A stretch of 64,000 bases of DNA from Bacteroidota bacterium (GTDB lineage: Bacteria; Bacteroidota; Bacteroidia; AKYH767-A; 2013-40CM-41-45). The notes under the pieces were generated by a model. The model saw only the letters and a program-made list of their open reading frames with translations, ran no database searches and was not told the origin of the DNA. Made by a program: the position numbers and the translations under genes. The DNA lies in assembly GCA_016720935.1 (NCBI GenBank), contig JADKJP010000004.1, positions 596,442 through 660,441 of the forward strand. Direction: 5' to 3'. Positions 1 to 7,477 of the stretch are shown here, piece by piece; within the stretch, counting starts at the first letter, position 1, and each line of letters starts with the position of its first letter.

Positions 1-694
1 CATCGAAGAAAACACCGATCTGATCGTGTTGCCGGAAATGTTCAGTACGGGTTTCACGATGAATGCAGCGGCTAACGCGGAAGCGATGGATGGTGTGACT
101 GTTCAGTGGATGCGCAAAATGGCTTTTCAGAAACAGGCTGTGATTGTAGGGAGCATTATCGTTGAAGAAGACAAAAAATATTACAACCGCCTCATCTGGA
201 TGCGACCGGATGGTTCTTTCAATCATTACGACAAACGACATTTATTCCGTCTCGCAGGAGAAGAAAATACTTACACACAAGGAAAACACCAGTGGATAAT
301 GGTCTGGAAAGGGTGGAAAATTTATCCGCTAATCTGCTACGATCTCCGGTTTCCTGTTTGGTCACGCAGAAAAAAAGATTTTGATTACGATCTCCTCCTC
401 TACGTCGCCAACTGGCCGGAACGCAGAGTACAAGCCTGGAAAACACTTCTCCCCGCCCGCGCGATCGAAAATCAAAGCTATGTTGTCGGGCTCAATCGTG
501 TCGGTGCGGATGGAAACGAAATGTTGCATTCCGGAGATTCCATGGCCATCGATTTCAAAGGAAATGTGATGAGCAATTTTGAACCCGGAAAAGAAAAAAC
601 AGAAACCATCAGCCTTGATATTCAGCCATTGATTGATTTCCGCCAACAATTCGCATTCGCTGAAGACGCGGATGATTTTGAAATAAAACCTTAA
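1..694 (+). CDS. Omega-amidase-like nitrilase-family (C-N hydrolase) protein, 5' truncated
   Basis: The reading frame is already open at the left edge and stops at 692-694, so only the N-terminus is missing. The nitrilase triad is visible: Glu in LPEMFSTGF (codon at 35-37), Lys in YDKRHLF (233-235) and Cys in ICYDLRFP (335-337). The LPEMF-TGF and CYDLRFP contexts match the YafV/omega-amidase branch, cytosolic enzymes that hydrolyse alpha-ketoglutaramate or alpha-ketosuccinamate to the keto acid and ammonia. The specific substrate is inferred from family. The next gene starts 16 bp downstream on the same strand, so the two may be co-transcribed although one product is cytosolic and the other exported. 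Confidence 0.9.
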   Translation, partial: IEENTDLIVLPEMFSTGFTMNAAANAEAMDGVTVQWMRKMAFQKQAVIVGSIIVEEDKKYYNRLIWMRPDGSFNHYDKRHLFRLAGEENTYTQGKHQWIMVWKGWKIYPLICYDLRFPVWSRRKKDFDYDLLLYVANWPERRVQAWKTLLPARAIENQSYVVGLNRVGADGNEMLHSGDSMAIDFKGNVMSNFEPGKEKTETISLDIQPLIDFRQQFAFAEDADDFEIKP

Positions 695-710
695 GCGCTT
701 ACATCAGAAA

Positions 711-2444
711 ATGAAAAAAATATTCGCCATCCTCTTGTTGGGAATTCTTCCCGCCTTTGTATTTCCTCAATCGTCTGCTCACAAAATCAGCGATTCCGAA
801 AAAATACAAATGCCGGATTATCTCCGTCAGATTTCTCAATACAGAACAGATGGCATCACCACTGCTCCCACCGGACCGGTACGCGCTTCCGCCGAATGGG
901 AAGAAATTGACGCCTTGATCATCGCCTGGGTTTCTTATCCTGTGATCCTGAAAGAAATTGTACGCTATGCTGTGGATGAAACGGAAGTGTATATCGTTTG
1001 TACCGATTCGGCGACGGTGAAAAATAATCTGACACTAAACGGCATTCCGCTGACACATGTGCATTATGTCCTTGCTCCTTTCAATACCATCTGGTGCAGG
1101 GATTATGGTCCATGGAATATTTATTCGAACGATGTGGACTCGCTGGCGCTGATCGACTGGATCTACAATCGTCCAAGACCAAAAGACGATACCGTTCCTT
1201 CCGCTATTGAACGCTATACAGGACTTCCGATGTATCAGACCACTGTCGCGCCGACAGATCTGATTCATACGGGTGGAAATTTCATGGCGGACGGTTTAGG
1301 AACAGGATTTTCTTCCAACCTGATTGTCGATGAAAATCCCGGACATACGATCCCGGAGATTGATACGATCATGAAACAATTCATGGGCATCAACAGGTAT
1401 ATAAAAATGAATACCCTTCCTTATGACGATATTCATCACATCGATATGCACATGAAGTTGCTCGATGAGGAAACATTGCTTGTCGGCGAATATCCTACAG
1501 GCATCGCTGACGGACCAATGATTGAATCCAATCTGCAAACTGTTTTGAACACTTACAATTCTCCCTTTGGCACACCGTACAAAGTCATCCGTATTCCCAT
1601 GCCTCCTGACGCGAATGGATTGTATCCTAACCAGGCCGGCGATTACAGAACTTACGCCAATGCTGTCTTTGTAAACAAAACTGTCATCCTTCCGATTTAT
1701 GATGAGCAATACGATACTACTGCTCTCAGAATCTGGAGAGAAGCCATGCCGGGTTATCGCGTGGTGGGAATCGATTGCAATGCTATCATTCCAAGTCTTG
1801 GCGCGATCCATTGCATTACGAAAGAAGTTGCCGCTGCGGATCCTTTGCTCATCGTCCATCAGTCGCTCAGAGATACCTACTCGACTATATCTTCATACAC
1901 AGTAAACGCGAGGATACAACATCGTTCCGGAATCGCGAACGCGAATATTTATTACCGTACAGATACACTTCAGCCTTATCAAAGCACCGCGATGACGTTA
2001 ACCAGCGCTGCCGACAATACCTGGAGCGGTTCCATTCCAGCGCAAGTGGCGGGAAGTACGGTTTATTATTATATCGAAGCGAATGCAGTTTCCGGAAAAC
2101 ACCAGGTACGTCCATTGCCTGCACCTGCGGGCTATTGGAAATTCAATGTTTTGTTGAACACAGGCATTACAACTGTTCAGAAAGGCAATACTGTTTATCT
2201 CGGTGCAGCATATCCTAATCCTTCACAGGGAGTTTTTGTAGTACCCGTAAAAACAGACCGGATGACGAACTGCAGCATCACGCTGAAAAATATTTTATCA
2301 CAGGATGTGCTTTCGATCTTTAATGGAAATGTTCAGGGCGAAAGAAGTTTTCTCGTCAATACCACGTCCCTCAACTCAGGGATTTATTTGATTGAGTTAA
2401 AGACGCCGGAGGGTGTATTTCAGGAGAAGGTTGTGATGAGGTGA
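711..2444 (+). CDS. Secreted peptidylarginine-deiminase-like protein with T9SS sorting domain (PPAD-like)
   Basis: 577 residues: signal peptide (about 1-20), a PAD_porph/agmatine-deiminase-type guanidine-modifying domain (about 55-385), an Ig-like beta domain (about 388-485) and a T9SS type A tail starting near YPNPSQG. Expected catalytic residues are present: Asp131 in WCRDYGPW, His243 and Asp245 in HIDMHMK, Asn in YANAVFVN (about 317) and nucleophile Cys368 in GAIHCITKE. An RPR pair at 154-156 lies where the Porphyromonas gingivalis enzyme PPAD has the arginines that bind a substrate C-terminal carboxylate. Signal, catalytic, Ig-like and sorting domains follow the same order as in PPAD. Likely role: extracellular deimination of arginine, peptidyl or free. 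A secreted agmatine or arginine deiminase is the alternative. Confidence 0.88.
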   Translation: MKKIFAILLLGILPAFVFPQSSAHKISDSEKIQMPDYLRQISQYRTDGITTAPTGPVRASAEWEEIDALIIAWVSYPVILKEIVRYAVDETEVYIVCTDSATVKNNLTLNGIPLTHVHYVLAPFNTIWCRDYGPWNIYSNDVDSLALIDWIYNRPRPKDDTVPSAIERYTGLPMYQTTVAPTDLIHTGGNFMADGLGTGFSSNLIVDENPGHTIPEIDTIMKQFMGINRYIKMNTLPYDDIHHIDMHMKLLDEETLLVGEYPTGIADGPMIESNLQTVLNTYNSPFGTPYKVIRIPMPPDANGLYPNQAGDYRTYANAVFVNKTVILPIYDEQYDTTALRIWREAMPGYRVVGIDCNAIIPSLGAIHCITKEVAAADPLLIVHQSLRDTYSTISSYTVNARIQHRSGIANANIYYRTDTLQPYQSTAMTLTSAADNTWSGSIPAQVAGSTVYYYIEANAVSGKHQVRPLPAPAGYWKFNVLLNTGITTVQKGNTVYLGAAYPNPSQGVFVVPVKTDRMTNCSITLKNILSQDVLSIFNGNVQGERSFLVNTTSLNSGIYLIELKTPEGVFQEKVVMR

Positions 2445-2448
2445 TTTT

Positions 2449-2500
2449 TTTTCGCGCAAAGGGCGCAAAGGTTTAGGCGCAAAGGGCGCAGAGAAGGTGG
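2449..2500. repeat. Dispersed GCGCAAAGG-type repeat
   Basis: Just after the deiminase stop codon lies a GC-richer run of GCGCAAAGG-like units. Related words occur at 10008-10020, 12512-12544 (other strand) and 20527-20550, each time in a gap beside a gene end. Short dispersed repeats of this kind are common in Bacteroidota genomes. No function can be assigned from the sequence. Confidence 0.6.
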
Positions 2501-2560
2501 TTCTCGGATGCTCGGTGCAGTAAGAACATATTTGCTATTCCCCTATTGAGAATTATGCAA

Positions 2561-3022
2561 TCACTTACTTTCCTTCTCCAGACTCGTTCCGATTTCTAAA
2601 AGTTCTTCCTCGGAAAAATTTGCCTGGACGAGTTGAAAGAGCCGGCGTTCTTCTTTGCGGATGTGATCGTCGAGGAGGTTGCCGATTTTGTCGATGTCAT
2701 CGTAAAGCGTGGGACCGGGCTTGGCTTCCTGGATCAGAAAACGAAGTGTATTGTGTTCACCGATGAGCTCATCAATCAACAAATCAATTTCTTCGAGACG
2801 GCCCGTGATGTAAGGGAAAAGGATGTTCTCTTCTTTGTCAAAATGTGGTTTCAGTTCTTCTTCGAAACGCTGCTGCAACAATTGCAATTTCCCTTCCGTC
2901 GTGCCTGGCATGCCGCGATACTGTGGTGTTTCTTTTTTCAAAATCATAGCCAGAAGCAATCCTGTCTGATGATCGTGTGAAAGAGGAATCAATGCCGGGT
3001 GACGTTTGATGGGAGCGTTCAT
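2561..3022 (-). CDS. Hemerythrin HHE domain-containing protein
   Basis: 153 residues with a single four-helix hemerythrin-like domain. Putative di-iron ligands are His residues in LSHDHQTG near the N-terminus, HFDKEENILFP (HxxxE), GEHNTLRF and DDHIRKEERRLF (HxxxE). Such cytosolic HHE proteins bind oxygen or nitric oxide, or handle iron; which applies here is unknown. The N-terminus MNAPIKRHP is short and without a signal peptide. It stands alone on the minus strand, convergent with the deiminase gene upstream in the window and separated from the next minus-strand gene by a tract of 7-bp repeats. Confidence 0.88.
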   Translation of the reverse strand: MNAPIKRHPALIPLSHDHQTGLLLAMILKKETPQYRGMPGTTEGKLQLLQQRFEEELKPHFDKEENILFPYITGRLEEIDLLIDELIGEHNTLRFLIQEAKPGPTLYDDIDKIGNLLDDHIRKEERRLFQLVQANFSEEELLEIGTSLEKESK

Positions 3023-3065
3023 TGTTACGGGAGTTTAAGTACTGTGTACTTTTATTTCTGGTACT

Positions 3066-3117
3066 TTGTACTTAATACCTGGTATTAGGTATAAGGTATA
3101 AAGTATAAGGTATAAAG
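3066..3117. repeat. Heptamer tandem repeat (GGTATAA family)
   Basis: A tract of diverged 7-bp units of the type AGGTATA/AAGTATA lies between the hemerythrin start and the end of the serine hydrolase gene. The same word family occurs at 13798-13826 and, inverted, at 27955-28010. Confidence 0.75.
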
Positions 3118-3143
3118 ATTGGAGTGATTATTTTCTTTTACAT

Positions 3144-4319
3144 TCAGAATTGTTTCGCGACCTGGCGGAGAATATTGATCCATTCTTCTTTTGCCCTGCT
3201 TACACCGAGTCGAACGATGACAAGGTTCTTTTTGGGGTATACATAAATGTATTGTCCGAGATGACCAACAGCGGAGAAATCGCCGTCTTCTTTTGAAGCA
3301 AGCCACCATTGACGGTTGTAATACCAATCGGTTCCGGGCTCTGTGTTTATGGCCAGACTTTTCTGCACCCAATCAGCAGGAACAATTTGTTGTCCGTTCC
3401 AGTTTCCTTTGTTCAGATACAAACGTCCAAACTTCGCGAAGTCCCGGGCTTTCGCATTGATACAACAAAACGCTTTTTCCAGTCCATTGTCTTTTTTATC
3501 AATGCTCCAGCTGCCATCGTATTCCATTCCCAGAGGCTGCCAGATTTTTTCATCGAGATATTCCGTCATGTGTTTGCCTGTCGCGCGTTCGATGATCAGT
3601 CCAAGCAATTCGGAATTTACACTTTTGTAATCGAAACCCGACATGGGTTCCTTTTCGATCTTGAGGCGGGCGATACTTTTACGCAAAGTACGGCCATAAT
3701 AAAATGATGCCGCTCCGCTGAACGGTGTATTGTAGCCCTCGCCGAATTTTACACCCGAAGCCATTTGCAACAAATGATGAATAGTAACTTTGTCCCATCC
3801 CTTTTTTCCTTTGAGCTCCGTGATATAGTTGACAACAGGATCATCCTCGCTTTTTATTTTTCCTTCCGCGATCGCGATACCAATCAATGCGGAAACATAA
3901 GATTTCGCCATCGAAAATGAAGCTACCGGAGATCCCGCTTCGTAATCACGGTAATACCTTTCATACAAAAGACTGTCGTTACGGATCACCAGGAAAGCTA
4001 CTGTCGGTGATTTCTCGAGAAATGTTTTCATGTCCATTTTCTCATGGGCATAATTCTCGATGGTGATTCGTTTCTCTGCATTTTCATTTTGAACCGCTTC
4101 AATGAAATGAAAAGGAGCTGCTGACTTATGAAGCGGACGACTCGGGAAGATCTTGTAATCAGTAATGTCTGAAAAATTATACCAGACAAACCGACCAACT
4201 TTACAGCCGGAAAATACTGTCATTAAAAGAAAAAAAAGGAAAATGATTCTGGTAAACCTGTTATTGATAAAAGAAAGAAGTTTTTGAAGAATCATATTTT
4301 GTCTGTTGTTCTTTTCCAT
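3144..4319 (-). CDS. Beta-lactamase family serine hydrolase, lipoprotein
   Basis: About 391 residues from the Met of MEKNNRQNM. The frame runs further upstream to 4394, but the Met at 4319 puts the hydrophobic segment and the lipobox TVFSGC at the normal distance. It has class C beta-lactamase/DD-peptidase hallmarks: nucleophile motif SMAK in SFSMAKS, YKSVNSE as the YxN motif, and HLG in GHLGQY as the third motif. Likely an outer-membrane or periplasmic lipoprotein acting as an esterase, peptidase or cell-wall enzyme. Membership of this fold alone does not imply antibiotic resistance. It lies 93 bp after the Big_5 lipoprotein on the same strand and may be read with it. Confidence 0.87.
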   Translation of the reverse strand: MEKNNRQNMILQKLLSFINNRFTRIIFLFFLLMTVFSGCKVGRFVWYNFSDITDYKIFPSRPLHKSAAPFHFIEAVQNENAEKRITIENYAHEKMDMKTFLEKSPTVAFLVIRNDSLLYERYYRDYEAGSPVASFSMAKSYVSALIGIAIAEGKIKSEDDPVVNYITELKGKKGWDKVTIHHLLQMASGVKFGEGYNTPFSGAASFYYGRTLRKSIARLKIEKEPMSGFDYKSVNSELLGLIIERATGKHMTEYLDEKIWQPLGMEYDGSWSIDKKDNGLEKAFCCINAKARDFAKFGRLYLNKGNWNGQQIVPADWVQKSLAINTEPGTDWYYNRQWWLASKEDGDFSAVGHLGQYIYVYPKKNLVIVRLGVSRAKEEWINILRQVAKQF

Positions 4320-4412
4320 GGTATTCAAAATTATGGAGAATCCTGTTAGCACAGGGATTTTTTTACAAAAAAAACAGAAGAAAAATCCGGTCAATGGATC
4401 CGGAATTTGGAC

Positions 4413-6026
4413 CTATTTACTCAGGTTCCACTTCACATCCACGTCCCAGTTGGCCCGAACGGTAATCAGGTCGGGGTAATATCTAACCTCTTCCGGCTGC
4501 ACCTTTTTAAGATAATTGCCCGGATCCCATTTGCCATTTTTATTTCCGTCGCTGATTAATTTTAAACGATAGCTTCCCGGCAACAAATTCTGGAACTGAA
4601 CCAGAGAATCCTTCGAAAGTAATGCTTCTCGGAAGAGCTGATCCTTTTCATCGACCAGTTGTAAGATGCTTGACGAGCCATCACTCACACCACTAAACTG
4701 TATGGCGACGGTTCCGTAATCGGTCAGTTCCCGGGTACGAAAATCAAGCAGGAGCGAATCGTTTTTCAGGCCGAAAATGTCTTCAATTGTTCCGGGAGGA
4801 ATAAACAAATGATAGGATTTTGCTTCCTTCCAAACCGTATGGAAATCCAGTTGGCGATGGATACTGTCGGCAAAACTCATGGACAAAGGACTTACCTGTT
4901 GGCTGTCGGTTTGAAAAACTATTTTGGAAAAATCCACCTGTTTTACCGGATGATTGAATTGTATGCGGAACGGTAAATGCAAATCCTGCGGCTGGATCAT
5001 GCTCACCGAAATATCCGAAGAGAAGACAAAAGGATTTTTGATATTCTGTTTTCCTTCGAAGCGAAACAATCGAATCGAAAGTGTATCTGTTTTGTTATTC
5101 AAATTGGTTGAAAGCTGCAGTGAATCCGCGGCAAGATTTTTATACCAGATACTGAGTGAGTCCTTATTCTTTGAATAGCTGAGCGCATAGATTCCCAATT
5201 TGGCGGTGTCCGTGATCCAGTTCATGGATAAGGTGTCCAGAGCTCCACTGGCAACAATCACTGCCTTACCTGCATACTCAGAATACGATCTCAGAATCTG
5301 AAATTTCGGTTGTTCAGTGAAAAGTCGAAGATCGGGAGATCTTGTTCCTGCTTCAACCATCGAATCACTGAAGGCAATGCTCTCGCCTGCCGCTTTGTAC
5401 TGGTAGTCGTTGCCGGCAGTTTTAAGAGCAAAAATTTTGTAGGATCCGGGAGAAATATTTTTGATACTAAAATCACCGGCATCATTTGTTTTTCCAAAAT
5501 AGAAAGGGCGTTCTTTATAGGGAATGGAATCATCGGCCCCGGAATAGAGCATCACCAGAATTCCCTTTTCAGTTTTGCCGTCAAAAGAATTTACAACTTT
5601 TCCATTCACCTGAAGAGAATCAATAATCTCTCCGGTAGAGACGACATACTGAAAATTTTCCAGAACATTTCCTTCGTTATTATCGAGAATTGCGTTTCCG
5701 AAATTGAACGTATAGGTAGAATGTTCACGCAAAGTATCATCAAAGTGGACGAACAATGTTTTCTTTCTCACCTTGGTTTCAGGCTGATTGGCAAGAGGTG
5801 GAGAAACGATCAATTGTGTCTGAATATCTTTCAGCTGGATAAATTCATCAAAACGAATTGAAAAATCATGACCGTTGAATCCCGTCGAATAATTTTCAGG
5901 GATCATTTTTTCGATCACAGGAGGTTTAACATCCTTATCACCACCACCCGGAGCAACCTGAATGGCACAGGAAAAAAGGCAAAGCAAAACACTGAGAACT
6001 AAAAATGAACGAAATGCTTTGCTCAT
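4413..6026 (-). CDS. Ig-like (Big_5) domain lipoprotein
   Basis: 537 residues with an N-terminal lipobox (LCLFSC) followed by the VAPGGGDKDVKPP segment typical of a widespread Bacteroidota lipoprotein family. A SbsA/Big_5 Ig-like domain (about 40-130) comes next, then a carboxypeptidase-regulatory-like beta domain (about 140-200, GDFSIKNISPGSYKIFAL) and a second Big_5-like module (about 340-430). A surface or periplasmic beta-rich role is likely; no enzymatic motif is visible. Its ATG overlaps the stop of the upstream sulfoxide reductase gene in an ATGA (6023-6026), indicating translational coupling. Confidence 0.82.
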   Translation of the reverse strand: MSKAFRSFLVLSVLLCLFSCAIQVAPGGGDKDVKPPVIEKMIPENYSTGFNGHDFSIRFDEFIQLKDIQTQLIVSPPLANQPETKVRKKTLFVHFDDTLREHSTYTFNFGNAILDNNEGNVLENFQYVVSTGEIIDSLQVNGKVVNSFDGKTEKGILVMLYSGADDSIPYKERPFYFGKTNDAGDFSIKNISPGSYKIFALKTAGNDYQYKAAGESIAFSDSMVEAGTRSPDLRLFTEQPKFQILRSYSEYAGKAVIVASGALDTLSMNWITDTAKLGIYALSYSKNKDSLSIWYKNLAADSLQLSTNLNNKTDTLSIRLFRFEGKQNIKNPFVFSSDISVSMIQPQDLHLPFRIQFNHPVKQVDFSKIVFQTDSQQVSPLSMSFADSIHRQLDFHTVWKEAKSYHLFIPPGTIEDIFGLKNDSLLLDFRTRELTDYGTVAIQFSGVSDGSSSILQLVDEKDQLFREALLSKDSLVQFQNLLPGSYRLKLISDGNKNGKWDPGNYLKKVQPEEVRYYPDLITVRANWDVDVKWNLSK

Positions 6027-6517
6027 AAGATCTTTGAAATAAGCTTCGCGACTTCCTCCAATGCCAGCGCATCATCCTGATCAAAGGTAGAAAGTTCGGT
6101 GCTGTCGATGTCCAGTACACCCGCGACTTTTTGATTTACAAAAACAGGCACAACAATTTCGGAACGCGAAAGGCTGCTGCAGGCAATATGACCAGGAAAC
6201 TGATCGACATCGGGAACAACAAACGTTTTTCTTTCCTTCCAGGCAGCGCCGCAGACACCTTTTCCAAATCCGATACGAGTACAGGCAACGGGACCCTGAA
6301 AAGGGCCAAGTACCAGAACCTCTTGATCGTTCTCCTGTTTTACAAAATAGAATCCGATCCAAAAAAAACCAAAAGCTTCTTTGAGAGCAGCGACAATATT
6401 GGCAAGATTCGCAATAGTGTCATTTTCCCCTTCCACCAGTGCATGTAACTGGGGAAGCAGAGCTGCATAGACCTCAGTCTTAGGCAATCCGGTAGGAATA
6501 CTAATGTTCTCTGACAT
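6023..6517 (-). CDS. msrC: Free methionine-(R)-sulfoxide reductase (GAF domain)
   Basis: 164 residues, almost entirely one GAF domain of the fRMsr type. The family cysteines are visible in VACTRIGFG, GVCGAAW and HIACSS; the last corresponds to the catalytic cysteine of the family, with the other two as recycling partners. DIDST near the C-terminus is also diagnostic. It reduces free methionine-R-sulfoxide in the cytosol, usually with thioredoxin, as part of oxidative-damage repair. It overlaps the Big_5 lipoprotein gene by 4 bp. Family assignment is firm; in vivo activity is inferred. Confidence 0.93.
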   Translation of the reverse strand: MSENISIPTGLPKTEVYAALLPQLHALVEGENDTIANLANIVAALKEAFGFFWIGFYFVKQENDQEVLVLGPFQGPVACTRIGFGKGVCGAAWKERKTFVVPDVDQFPGHIACSSLSRSEIVVPVFVNQKVAGVLDIDSTELSTFDQDDALALEEVAKLISKIL

Positions 6518-6608
6518 AGAATTTCAGCTTCCGCGAAGATAGGGCTTATTGGGGAATTTTTCAGGTCAATTTCTGCCGGGTTCAGGCTTTATTTATCTAA
6601 AGGGCACC

Positions 6609-7319
6609 TCATGCACAAGCCATAGCGCCGATGCTCACTCGTGTTCCCGGAATATCCAGCAAGGCCTCCGCGCAGGAAACCAATGTCGATCCGGTTGTCA
6701 CCACATCATCGACCAGGAGCACATGTTTCCCGGCAACCGCTGCGACATCATGGACAGCAAAAACACGGTTCACATTTTCATAGCGTTCGAAGCGGTGTTT
6801 GCGGGTCTGGGTTTCGGTGGCTTCGGTTTTTTTCAGAACATGCGGACCGAATTTTATTCCCATCGCTGTGGCAATGCCTTCGGCGAAAAAATCGCTCTGG
6901 TTGTATCCGCGCTGTCGGAGTTTTTTCGGATGCAAAGGAACGGGAACAACAATATCAGCTGAAGAATAAGGTGGTGTATTCAACAAATCATAACCGAATA
7001 ATTCACCGGTAAAAAGTCCAACATCTTTTCTCCCCTTGTACTTCAATTGATGGATCAATTGCTGCACTCTTTCACCTTTGGAAAAATAATAATAGCCGCA
7101 AGCCGCTTCAATATTGACTTTCCCCCAGAAATGTTTCACCACCGGATTATCCGCCTGCAAATGAAATCTTGTTCTGGGCAAATGAAAACGACAATGAGTG
7201 CAAATACAGCGCTGGTTCATCATCAGGGCTTTTCCGCAAGCAGCGCAAAGTTCAGGGAAGATCAGCCAAAGCAAATCATCGATTTTTTCATGAAGGAAAG
7301 AGACGGGATTAAAAAACAT
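6609..7319 (-). CDS. comF: ComF family phosphoribosyltransferase-like protein
   Basis: 236 residues. An N-terminal zinc-finger-like segment has paired cysteines (CAACGKAL and CICTHC), followed by a type I phosphoribosyltransferase fold with the PRPP loop VLLVDDVVTTGSTL near the C-terminus and the PVPLHPKKLRQRGYNQS segment typical of ComF/GntX. In naturally competent bacteria the family helps DNA uptake and recombination in the cytosol; in Bacteroidota its role is usually undetermined. The gene is transcribed away from the P-type ATPase, with about 160 bp between the two starts. Confidence 0.93.
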   Translation of the reverse strand: MFFNPVSFLHEKIDDLLWLIFPELCAACGKALMMNQRCICTHCRFHLPRTRFHLQADNPVVKHFWGKVNIEAACGYYYFSKGERVQQLIHQLKYKGRKDVGLFTGELFGYDLLNTPPYSSADIVVPVPLHPKKLRQRGYNQSDFFAEGIATAMGIKFGPHVLKKTEATETQTRKHRFERYENVNRVFAVHDVAAVAGKHVLLVDDVVTTGSTLVSCAEALLDIPGTRVSIGAMACA

Positions 7320-7477
7320 TTTTTTGGGAATATTAGAAAAACAGATCCATTCCCAAAACCAATATATGCGGGTTCTTTCCTGATGAAAAGAAAACCGAAA
7401 AAAGGTGTCTATTCTAAGAATAAAGAATGATCAGGATCATGCAGTTTATCTGTATGCTTAGTACTTTTGAATCCTCT

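Noticed and set aside
1296..1859. Antisense frame of 187 codons inside the deiminase gene
   Set aside because: It runs opposite a well-supported catalytic domain and matches no known pattern.
1..2444. Agmatine-to-putrescine operon (nitrilase plus agmatine deiminase)
   Set aside because: The nitrilase motifs are of the omega-amidase type rather than carbamoylputrescine amidase, and the deiminase is exported with a T9SS tail, so the two would not share a cytosolic pathway.
3144..4319. Antibiotic-resistance beta-lactamase
   Set aside because: Only the general serine-hydrolase motifs are present, in a lipoprotein context common to non-resistance esterases and peptidases.
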